Part shown: piece after piece, positions 32,963 to 40,082 of the stretch | How positions within the stretch are numbered: position 1 is the first letter of the stretch | Layout: the number at the start of each line of letters is the position of its first letter | Source: an uncultured Chloroflexales bacterium | GTDB lineage: Bacteria > Chloroflexota > Chloroflexia > Chloroflexales > Chloroflexaceae | NCBI GenBank assembly: GCA_937902315.1 | Contig: CALGUG010000058.1 | Span: forward strand, 1 to 51,004 | Direction: 5' to 3' | Length of the DNA: 51,004 nt | Notes under the pieces: generated by a model | The model's database searches: none | Seen by the model: only the letters and a program-made list of their open reading frames with translations | What the model was told of the DNA's origin: nothing | Program-made: the position numbers and the translations under genes

Positions 32963-33499
32963 CTACATGAAACCAGTCTGAAAATTGGGCGCACGCCAAA
33001 AACCGGGCCAGATCGAACAAAAAAAGATAGCGGCGGCATAGCCAGCTTGAGCACCATTCAACAGCATCAACCAATACGGCAGTTCCCAAGCGGCGCGCCC
33101 CCCCAGCGCGATCTCGAGCGGCCAGAGCAGAAAGGGCAGCCCGCAAAGCAGCAAGCGCAGCCAGAGCGGCAACGCCAATAGAGCGCGCAAAAACGGCAGC
33201 TGCGGCCAATAGCGTAGACTGGTATAGCCCGCCAACAGGCCGATCGTCGCGCCCCAACAGCGCGCACAGACCGCCATCGGCAGCCCGCCCAGCAAGTAAG
33301 AGTATTGAGGCGTGGGGCAGATATAGCTCGCCAAGAGCGAGCGCGCCAACAGGCCGCTCTCGTTCAAGATCGGCAGGCCAGTTAAACGAAAGAGCGGCGA
33401 GACGATCGGGCCAAGAAACAGAATCAGCAGGATAGTCTGCAGAGGCCAGAGCGGCCAGCCCGGTTTCGTTTGCGCAGGGAGAGGCTCTTGGGTGTTCAT
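32963..33499 (-). CDS. DUF2085 membrane protein
   Basis: 178 aa with about four membrane helices. The motif MAVCARCWGATIGLLAG (about residues 75-91) matches the conserved cysteine/arginine segment of DUF2085, and an earlier conserved Cys lies in SYICPTPQYSYLLGG. The family function is unknown; the cysteines suggest metal or redox chemistry. Start ATG 33499, just after the crtB stop (TGA at 33502-33504), so it is the third gene of the carH-crtB operon. Confidence 0.8.
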   Translation of the reverse strand: MNTQEPLPAQTKPGWPLWPLQTILLILFLGPIVSPLFRLTGLPILNESGLLARSLLASYICPTPQYSYLLGGLPMAVCARCWGATIGLLAGYTSLRYWPQLPFLRALLALPLWLRLLLCGLPFLLWPLEIALGGRAAWELPYWLMLLNGAQAGYAAAIFFCSIWPGFWRAPNFQTGFM

Positions 33500-33501
33500 G
33501 C

Positions 33502-34497
33502 TCAACCCAGACGTTTGGTATCGCGCCAGAGCTTGGGCAACATGCGCAGCTTCTCGCTTGTGCTCAGCGCGGCTCGCTGTTTAAACACATTATAGTTTTG
33601 CTCTACGATCTTATCGAGAATCGCGCCGTAGAAGCGGCTGGCAGCGGCCACCGCCAAGCGACTATCGGGCGCCAGCATGCCTATTCCGGTCCAGCTCTCT
33701 GCGTAGAGCTTACGCGCACGTACGATCTCAAACTCCATCAAAGCCTGAAAGCGCTCGTCGTGTACGCCAGCCAAAATATCGTCATCGTTCAGACCAAAGC
33801 GTGCTAAGTCCTCTTGTGGCAGATAGATCCGACCGCGTTGAGCGTCTTCGGCCACATCGCGCAGAATATTGGTGAGCTGAAGTGCGACGCCCAGTTTGAT
33901 CGCATAGGGTTCGGCACCTTCCTCAAAGCCAGTGATTCGCATACTGAGTAGGCCAACCACCGAGGCGACACGATAACAGTAGAGCCAGAGATCCTCGAAG
34001 CTTTGATAGCGATTGATGCTCAGATCCATAGCCACGCCCGCCAGCAGCTCTTTCACCAAATGCTCCGGCAGCTCGAAGCGCTGATAGGTCTGGTGCCAAG
34101 CAGGCAGCACCGGATGTAGGCTGGCCCATTCGCGGTTGCTCACCAGCCACAGCCAGTTGGCCAAGCGGTTGGCTGGTTGCGATTCGTGGGGCAGATCGAC
34201 GATATCATCTGAGGTACGACAGAAGGCGTAAAGAACACGTATAGCTTGGCGTTTGGCAGCTGGCAAAAGCTGAGAGCTAAGAAAGAAGCTACGCGAATTG
34301 ACGCGCGTGATCTGTTCACAGGCGCGCAGCGACTGACGCAAGACCGCAGGAGATTTAGCATCGACGAGCGGGCGTTCGAAATGATAGTGTGCGTCACGCC
34401 GCGGTAAACTCGCCAAGAGCGCATTTACACCAAGCACCCTACAGCTATCGGATGTTGTGTGGCTAGAGGGCCATGCTTGTATAAATTCCAAAGCCAA
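33502..34497 (-). CDS. crtB: Phytoene/squalene synthase family protein (probable phytoene synthase)
   Basis: About 331 aa. Condenses two geranylgeranyl diphosphates to phytoene, the entry step of carotenoid synthesis. Both substrate-magnesium motifs are present: DDIVD in AFCRTSDDIVDLPHE and DVAED in TNILRDVAEDAQRGRIYLP. RSFFLSSQLLP is the typical N-terminal segment. The chosen start is TTG 34497, which has GAGGAGAG upstream; an in-frame ATG at 34569 would overlap the upstream gene by 55 bp and lacks a ribosome site. Its place directly after a CarH-type regulator supports the carotenoid role over squalene synthesis. Confidence 0.88.
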   Translation of the reverse strand: MALEFIQAWPSSHTTSDSCRVLGVNALLASLPRRDAHYHFERPLVDAKSPAVLRQSLRACEQITRVNSRSFFLSSQLLPAAKRQAIRVLYAFCRTSDDIVDLPHESQPANRLANWLWLVSNREWASLHPVLPAWHQTYQRFELPEHLVKELLAGVAMDLSINRYQSFEDLWLYCYRVASVVGLLSMRITGFEEGAEPYAIKLGVALQLTNILRDVAEDAQRGRIYLPQEDLARFGLNDDDILAGVHDERFQALMEFEIVRARKLYAESWTGIGMLAPDSRLAVAAASRFYGAILDKIVEQNYNVFKQRAALSTSEKLRMLPKLWRDTKRLG

Positions 34498-34514
34498 GGC
34501 TCTCTCCTCTCTTC

Positions 34515-35462
34515 TTACCTTGTGATGGATGATCCTCGAAACGCTCGCATACGCTCGAGAGCTTGCCAAGCATCTTCACCTAAGAAATCTCCAGGCATCT
34601 CTAGACACAAACCGGGGTTATGGTTAAAAGCCTGACCGCCATAAACGAAACGAACCGTGGGCAGATCCTCAAGCAAGTTGTAAGCTAAGTCTCGCAGTTC
34701 GGTCGCCGTGTCAAGGCTTGTGGCCGATAAACAGACCACATCCGCTTGGATCTGCTTCAGGCATGCGATCAAACCATCGTATGCAACGCTCTGCCCCAAA
34801 TAGATCACCCGCCAGCGAGCGCGGGCCAAAAAGACCGCCAAGATCAAAGCGCCGATCTCGTGTAGCTCCTTGGGTGCGCAACCGACAACCACCGTCCCAA
34901 CTGGATTCTGGTGCGTATAGCTATGCAACAGAGCGTCGAGTTTGCGTCGTATAAACTGGCTTGCGAAATGCTCTTGTGTGATAGAGAGGGTTGCTTGGTA
35001 CCACTGCTTACCGATCGAAAGCAGCGTGGGTTGAATGAGATCGATGCAAACCTCTTCGACGCTGTATAGAGCAAGAGCTTGACCAAGAATATGCTCTGCG
35101 GCTCGCGCATTAAATTGGCTCAGAGCCTCGATCAGCGCGCTCGAAAGCTGATCGAACGAAAGCATTTCGGCTCGACCGCTCTGGCTGGCGGCTTGGCCTT
35201 GGCCGGCGCTGTTCTGTAGCAGGGCGATCGCTTGCGAGATCGTTAGGCCTTCAGCGATGCGATCGCGCAGCCATACAATCAAAGCGATGTCATATTCCGA
35301 ATAGAGTCGATGGCCGCCCTCGCTACGTTGAGGCGCTGGAATGCCATAACGGCGCTCCCAAGCCCGCAAAGTATCGGCAGGTACCGCCGTCTCTTGAACC
35401 ACAGCCTTGGTATTAAAGAGCGGAGTTTTAGAAAGATGCATCAATCCTTGAGCAGTCTGCAT
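34515..35462 (-). CDS. carH: MerR-family B12-binding photoreceptor repressor (CarH/LitR-like)
   Basis: About 315 aa. The MerR helix-turn-helix domain is at about residues 15-80 (TLRAWERRYGIPAPQRSEGGHRL), followed by a four-helix cap and a cobalamin domain. The light-sensing signature W-x9-EH is present (Trp154, Glu164, His165), and the B12-ligand motif ExHxxG is ELHEIG (His201). In CarH the dark adenosylcobalamin tetramer represses carotenoid genes and light breaks it up. The residue after Trp154 is Tyr, where I recall CarH has His132. The start is placed at 35462 because the promoter at 35514-35542 lies inside the longer open frame. It heads the carH-crtB-DUF2085 operon. Confidence 0.88.
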   Translation of the reverse strand: MQTAQGLMHLSKTPLFNTKAVVQETAVPADTLRAWERRYGIPAPQRSEGGHRLYSEYDIALIVWLRDRIAEGLTISQAIALLQNSAGQGQAASQSGRAEMLSFDQLSSALIEALSQFNARAAEHILGQALALYSVEEVCIDLIQPTLLSIGKQWYQATLSITQEHFASQFIRRKLDALLHSYTHQNPVGTVVVGCAPKELHEIGALILAVFLARARWRVIYLGQSVAYDGLIACLKQIQADVVCLSATSLDTATELRDLAYNLLEDLPTVRFVYGGQAFNHNPGLCLEMPGDFLGEDAWQALERMRAFRGSSITR

Positions 35463-35513
35463 TCCTACACCTACAATCTCTAGCTGGGCGAAGCTCTTTT
35501 TGAGCTTGCCTAC

Positions 35514-35575
35514 ACCATACCAGTTCGTCGACGCTTTGTCAATATATTGCACAGTATTTGTACATATATTGTCTG
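35514..35575 (-). promoter_or_regulatory. carH promoter with 11-bp direct-repeat operator
   Basis: On the minus strand TTGACA (35537-35542), 17 bp and TATGGT (35514-35519) form the promoter. Four 11-bp units in direct phase end at the -35: CAGACAATATA (35565-35575), TGTACAAATAC (35554-35564), TGTGCAATATA (35543-35553) and TTGACAAAGCG (35532-35542), sharing NNN(A/G)CAA. From memory, CarH tetramers bind direct repeats at 11-bp spacing overlapping the -35. This is therefore probably the autoregulatory operator of the operon. Confidence 0.75.
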
Positions 35576-35659
35576 ACCTTGCAAACATTTTGCCTCAACA
35601 GATCGCTTTGCGATTTGCCGAGTACACACAGCGCTTCTAAGCGCACAAACTCGTTCGTT

Positions 35660-35940
35660 GCATGCTTCTGGCGGTCAAGTCCCTAGCCCCCATGCGGTCC
35701 CTGGCGCGTCCGCCTACGGCTACCAAATTTCCCTCCAGCCATGCAGGCCGTCAAACGCTTCGCTGCCTTCGTTGCAAGCCGCCGCTGCCTTACACTGCAA
35801 CACAACGAACGCCAAAGACAAAGCTATGTTTCACTTTGCCGCAGGCCGATCGCTGGTGTGGGCGGGTGGGATGTTGATAGCCGTAGGCGGACGCGGTGAG
35901 GAACAAATGGGAGGAACAAAGCTCGCCGCCAAAATGAAGA
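35660..35940. repeat. Dispersed repeat, two cores in opposite orientation
   Basis: A plus-strand core is at 35704-35728 and an inverted core at 35872-35895, about 150 bp apart. The two cores can pair with each other as a large inverted repeat. Fills the gap between the carH promoter and the actF terminator. Confidence 0.7.
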
Positions 35941-35967
35941 GGAACGATGAGAAGGAAGAGCGCTAAG

Positions 35968-36013
35968 GAAAAAAGAACGACCTCTACCAACTTAACGATG
36001 GCAGAGGTCGTTC
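35968..36013 (-). terminator. Intrinsic terminator of the act operon
   Basis: GAACGACCTCT (35975-35985) and AGAGGTCGTTC (36003-36013) form an 11-bp stem, followed on the minus strand by TTTTTTCC. It lies 16 bp past the actF stop, so the operon ends here with no oxidase genes attached. Confidence 0.9.
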
Positions 36014-36028
36014 GGAACGATCTTTGAT

Positions 36029-37249
36029 TTAGGCGTGGCTGTGACCGCTCTGCTGATGCTGATGCGGTGCATCGTGATCGTGGAAGTGAGCACGATGGTA
36101 CTTGACCAGCGTCAAGCGCGGATCGTTGAGCGGCACCAGCGGCTTGCGCTGCAGAGCCCAGATGTAGGCCGCAACCCAGAAGCCACCGATCGCCAAGAGA
36201 GCGGCGAAGTCGGTCCAGAGGATCTGGAAATGATCGCTGAAGGAGGGCTTGATCCACCAGAAGAGGTCGATCAGACGCATCACCAACAGACCGATCGCGA
36301 TGGCACGAATGATACCGGTGCGGCGCTTGTTGCGGCGCGAGAGCAGCAACAGGAAGGGCAGCAAGAACTGACAGGTCGCAAGCGCGTATGCCAGATACTG
36401 CCAGCCACCGTTGGTACGCACATAGTACCAAGGCAGATCTTCCGGCAGGTTACCGGTCCACATAATCACGAACTGGGCGAAGTTGGAGTACGTCCAAAGC
36501 ACCACGAAGGCGAACAAGAGCTTGCCCAAGTCGTGGAAGATGTCCGGCCAAACGATCTCGTTCAAGGGCTTCTTATCGCCCAAGATCGAGAGCAGTACGA
36601 TCATCAAACACCAGAAGGTCAGACCATGGCCGATGATGAATACAACACCGTAGATGGCCGAGAACCACTCGGGGGTCAGCGACATGCCCCAGTCGGTCGA
36701 TGCGAAGGTGACGCACAGCACGTAAAGTACGATGCCAGCGCCGCTGAGCATACGCATCCAGCGACCCGCCGGATCAACTCCGGTGCGGTCTTGCAGTGCC
36801 GACCAGCGGTTCAACAGATAGCCCAACACACCCCAGATCACAAAGTACAAGACTGCGCGCAAAATAAAGCCGGGGGTATTGAGATAGAGGCGCTTGTGCT
36901 CGATCACCGCCGAGGTCTCGTGGGTCCAAGGATAGAGCGAGTTCATTCCGAGAATGATCGGAATAAACAGCACTGCCATCAAGGGCACCAAGAGAGCGCC
37001 AGCTTCAGCCAAACGGCGAACCGCCAAACCCCAACGACCGCCTACCAGATGCTGCAGCATCAGAGCGGCCAAACAACCAAGCGTTGCACCATTCCAGAAC
37101 AGGAAGGCGAACAGATATGATTGAAGAAGCTGGGTGTGGTTTAAGAACGCTCCAACCACACACAGCACAGCTGCCACCGCGCCTACGATAAGCGCTGGTC
37201 GCTGAAAGCGTTCCAGCCCAATGCTGGCTGTTTCTTTCTGACTCGTCAT
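36029..37249 (-). CDS. actF: Alternative complex III, NrfD/PsrC-like membrane subunit ActF
   Basis: 406 aa, about ten membrane helices. Second polytopic subunit of ACIII, the quinol:electron-acceptor oxidoreductase that replaces the bc1 complex in many Chloroflexota and Bacteroidota. Recognisable stretches are ILGMNSLYPWTHETSAV, CVTFASTDWGMSLTP and LPEDLPWYYVRTNGGWQYL. The C-terminus is a His-rich tail (HFHDHDAPHQHQQ), possibly metal-binding. AAGGATAGCTGT precedes ATG. Last gene of actABCDEF, 15 bp after actE. Confidence 0.92.
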   Translation of the reverse strand: MTSQKETASIGLERFQRPALIVGAVAAVLCVVGAFLNHTQLLQSYLFAFLFWNGATLGCLAALMLQHLVGGRWGLAVRRLAEAGALLVPLMAVLFIPIILGMNSLYPWTHETSAVIEHKRLYLNTPGFILRAVLYFVIWGVLGYLLNRWSALQDRTGVDPAGRWMRMLSGAGIVLYVLCVTFASTDWGMSLTPEWFSAIYGVVFIIGHGLTFWCLMIVLLSILGDKKPLNEIVWPDIFHDLGKLLFAFVVLWTYSNFAQFVIMWTGNLPEDLPWYYVRTNGGWQYLAYALATCQFLLPFLLLLSRRNKRRTGIIRAIAIGLLVMRLIDLFWWIKPSFSDHFQILWTDFAALLAIGGFWVAAYIWALQRKPLVPLNDPRLTLVKYHRAHFHDHDAPHQHQQSGHSHA

Positions 37250-37264
37250 ACAGCTATCCTTATA

Positions 37265-37963
37265 TTACGGTGTGGTTGTGGGCGTCCCAGCCTGGGGCGC
37301 TGCTTCTGTTGTCGTTGTGCCATTGGGTTGAGCCGTTGTCGTCGGAGTAGCGTTCGGGTCAAAGGTCGGCTGCTCCGTCGGGTTAGCTTCAACACCTTCG
37401 GGTGGTTCCTGCGATTGCAGGTCACGAATATAGGCAATAATCGCCCAACGGTTGTTGACATCGTGTACCTGAGTGTTGTAGGGGTACATCAAGCCCTTAC
37501 CATTGGTGATAACATCAAAGAGATAGCCATCTGGCGCTGTGCGCAGGCGCTCCAAGTACATCGACGGCGGTCGCTGCTGGAAGTAGTTTGCAGCGACACC
37601 TTTGCCATCTGCCAAGTTGCCGTGGCAGGGGGCACAGTAGATGCCGAATTGGGTCTTACCTGTGGCGATCACATTGTCGTTGATCTCCAAAGGATTCTCC
37701 TGCACAAACTCGCCGTTCTCATCCTTACCGGTCAGCAGAATGGTGTTTTCTACCTCGCGGTTAAAAGGAATAGTCCCTGGTTCAAGAGGTCGTGCCGCAG
37801 CTCCATCAGCAAAGAAGTCGCTTTGGCCGTACGGTTCATACCTGGGTTGGTCATACATATCTAAGTGACAGGCCGACAGCACACCAATGATTAAGGGGAT
37901 CCAAGCCCACTTAATGATGCGAACTGCCGAAATACCTGACGCACGGAGGCGTATGCCTTGCAT
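37265..37963 (-). CDS. actE: Alternative complex III, monohaem cytochrome c lipoprotein ActE
   Basis: 232 aa. Signal and lipobox VLSAC near residue 32 indicate a membrane-anchored lipoprotein. One c-type haem site, CAPCH, occurs in FGIYCAPCHGNLADGKG; the likely sixth ligand Met is in GKGLMYPYNTQV. The final 45 residues are a Thr/Pro/Ala low-complexity tail. It would carry electrons from ACIII to the next carrier. ATG 37963 has GAGGA 9 nt upstream within the end of actD; an in-frame TTG at 37978 includes that site and is unlikely. Confidence 0.92.
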   Translation of the reverse strand: MQGIRLRASGISAVRIIKWAWIPLIIGVLSACHLDMYDQPRYEPYGQSDFFADGAAARPLEPGTIPFNREVENTILLTGKDENGEFVQENPLEINDNVIATGKTQFGIYCAPCHGNLADGKGVAANYFQQRPPSMYLERLRTAPDGYLFDVITNGKGLMYPYNTQVHDVNNRWAIIAYIRDLQSQEPPEGVEANPTEQPTFDPNATPTTTAQPNGTTTTEAAPQAGTPTTTP

Positions 37964-37974
37964 AGCTGCGATCC

Positions 37975-38568
37975 TCAATTGCTAACTTCCGATACGGCCA
38001 ATGCCTTCAAGCCTTCCAGAAACGAACGAGTCTCAACCAAATCAAACTTCGGATCGTCGGCCTCGATACACAAGAAGAAGGCGTCTTGTGTCGCGCGGTC
38101 AAAACGCGGAGCGTTAAAGACCGGGTGGTAAAGGCGTGGTAGACCGTTCATAAGTAACATGCCAAAAACAGCACCAAAGGCCGAGAACAAAATCATCAAC
38201 TCGAAGGTGATCGGGACGAACGCGGGCCAGCTAAAGAAGGGGCGGCCACCGACGTTCACCGGATAATCAACCATAAACGAGAAAGCTTGTAGACCAAAGC
38301 CTGTTAGTGCACCTGTAATACCACCGAGCAAAACGACCAGTGGCAAACGTGTATGGTGAAACCCTACTTCCTCCGCCAAACCCTCGATCGGGAAGGGCGA
38401 GTAGGCGTCCATTTTCGTATATCCTGCTTGATTGGCGCTACGAGCCGCAGCATACAACTCATCAGCCGAAGCGAACTCGGCCATTAAACCATAGGGTTTA
38501 GCCTTCGCAGGCTCTTGAGCGGGTGTTGCAGCTTTAGCTTTGCCAAAGAAAGGAACCTGTGTTTTCAT
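37975..38568 (-). CDS. actD: Alternative complex III, ActD (DUF3341 family)
   Basis: 197 aa. DUF3341 protein with a cytoplasmic N-terminal part and two membrane helices (about residues 90-115 and 133-160). The conserved start is YGLMAEFASADELYAAA, with MDAYSPFPIEGLAEEVG, and the end carries FFLCIEADDPKFD. It is a structural subunit that packs against the NrfD-like subunits. AAGGATTGAACT precedes the ATG. It is separated from actC by 67 bp containing a perfect hairpin. Confidence 0.92.
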   Translation of the reverse strand: MKTQVPFFGKAKAATPAQEPAKAKPYGLMAEFASADELYAAARSANQAGYTKMDAYSPFPIEGLAEEVGFHHTRLPLVVLLGGITGALTGFGLQAFSFMVDYPVNVGGRPFFSWPAFVPITFELMILFSAFGAVFGMLLMNGLPRLYHPVFNAPRFDRATQDAFFLCIEADDPKFDLVETRSFLEGLKALAVSEVSN

Positions 38569-38591
38569 AGTTCAATCCTTATATGGGGCCC

Positions 38592-38622
38592 TATGGAAGG
38601 AGCCTTGTTGGCTCCTTCCATA
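38592..38622 (-). terminator. Intra-operon stem-loop between actC and actD
   Basis: TATGGAAGGAGCC (38592-38604) and GGCTCCTTCCATA (38610-38622) form a 13-bp perfect stem with a 5-nt loop. There is no U-tract, so it is probably an mRNA processing or stability site that sets subunit ratios rather than a full stop. Confidence 0.65.
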
Positions 38623-38635
38623 ATGCTACACCAGC

Positions 38636-40078
38636 TTATGCTGTTTGCGGATGGCTCTGGCCGTGGCTTTCAGCATGATCGTGTTCGCCACTCAGGATAT
38701 GCTCCTCTTCCTTCTTCTGATGCAACAAGGCGTGCATTTCGGAAACAGCGATCATCGGAGCCAAGCGGATGAACAAGAACATACCCGTAAAGAACAGACC
38801 AAAGGTACCGATGTACATCAGCCAGTCCCAGAAGGACGGGGTGTAGTAACCCCACGAGGAAGGCAAGAAGTCTCGGTACAAGCTACCGACAATGATCACG
38901 AAGCGCTCAAGCCACATACCGATGCTGACCATCACAGAGACGAAGATCAGTGCCGGTACACTCTGGCGCATGCGTTTGCTCCAGAAGAGCTGGGGCGCAA
39001 CGCCGTTACAGAGAATCAAAGCCCAGAAGCTCCAACCATAGGGACCGAACATACGGTTCCAAGCAAAGAAGGTCTCGTAGATGTTGCCGCTATACCAAGC
39101 GTAGAAGAGCTCGAGAATATAACCGTAGAGCACGATCATACCGGTAGCCAAGATAACCTTCGCCATCAGATCGAAGTGCTTCACGGTGATATAGGCTTCC
39201 AGGTGATAGATCTTGCGGATGGGGAGCATCAGCAATACTACCATTGCGAAACCAGCGAACACAGCACCAGCCACGAAGTAGGGCGGGAAGACCGTCACGT
39301 GCCAGCCCGGAAGGATACCGGCCGCGAAGTCGAGACTAACGATACTGTGTACCGAGACCACCAGCGGGGTCGAGAGACCGGCCAGCAGCAAGGAAGCCAG
39401 TTCGTAGCGGTGCCAGTGCTTGGCAGAACCACGCCAGCCCAACGAGATAATGCCGTAGAAGAGGCGGGCGATTTGGTTTTGAGCCTTGTCGCGCAGCAGC
39501 GCAAAGTCAGGGATCAAACCGGTCAGCCAGAACAGAACCGACACCGTAGCATAGGTCGAAATAGCGAATACGTCCCATGCCAAGGGGCTCTGGAATTGAG
39601 GCCACATACCCAAGGTGTTGGGGTAGGGCAAAATCCAGTAGGCGACCCAAGGGCGACCGGTGTGCAGAACGGGGTAGATACCTGCACAACAGACCGCAAA
39701 GATCGTCATCGCTTCTGCGAAGCGGTTGATCGAAGTACGCCACTGTTGGCGCAAGAGCAAGAGAATCGCTGAGATCAGCGTTCCTGCGTGACCGATACCG
39801 ATCCACCACACGAAGTTGATAATGTCGGCACCCCAACCCACAGGCTGGTTGATACCCCAGATACCTACACCTGCCGCAATCAAATACGTGATGGAATAGA
39901 TCAATGCCAGCAAAAATAGTACAGAGATACCGATAGCGACACCCCAGCCCACCGCCGTCGGACTAAGCACGATACCACCGATCGAGCTCGAGATGGAGGT
40001 GTGTGTTTCGCCCGGGAGAAGAATCGTCTCGCCGTCGTCATGTATCGCTTTGGTATCAGTAGTTTGTGCGTACTGCAT
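38636..40078 (-). CDS. actC: Alternative complex III, NrfD/PsrC-like membrane subunit ActC
   Basis: 480 aa with about ten membrane helices. The first NrfD-like subunit of ACIII, holding the quinol site and contacting ActB. Conserved stretches include INFVWWIGIGHAGTLISA, GRPWVAYWILPYPN, VSVHSIVSLDFAAGILPGWH and GSLYRDFLPSSWGYYTP. The C-terminus is His-rich (EHDHAESHGQSHPQ). ATG 40078 lies 5 bp after the actB stop; an in-frame TTG at 40105 would overlap actB. Same operon. Confidence 0.93.
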   Translation of the reverse strand: MQYAQTTDTKAIHDDGETILLPGETHTSISSSIGGIVLSPTAVGWGVAIGISVLFLLALIYSITYLIAAGVGIWGINQPVGWGADIINFVWWIGIGHAGTLISAILLLLRQQWRTSINRFAEAMTIFAVCCAGIYPVLHTGRPWVAYWILPYPNTLGMWPQFQSPLAWDVFAISTYATVSVLFWLTGLIPDFALLRDKAQNQIARLFYGIISLGWRGSAKHWHRYELASLLLAGLSTPLVVSVHSIVSLDFAAGILPGWHVTVFPPYFVAGAVFAGFAMVVLLMLPIRKIYHLEAYITVKHFDLMAKVILATGMIVLYGYILELFYAWYSGNIYETFFAWNRMFGPYGWSFWALILCNGVAPQLFWSKRMRQSVPALIFVSVMVSIGMWLERFVIIVGSLYRDFLPSSWGYYTPSFWDWLMYIGTFGLFFTGMFLFIRLAPMIAVSEMHALLHQKKEEEHILSGEHDHAESHGQSHPQTA

Positions 40079-40082
40079 GCGC

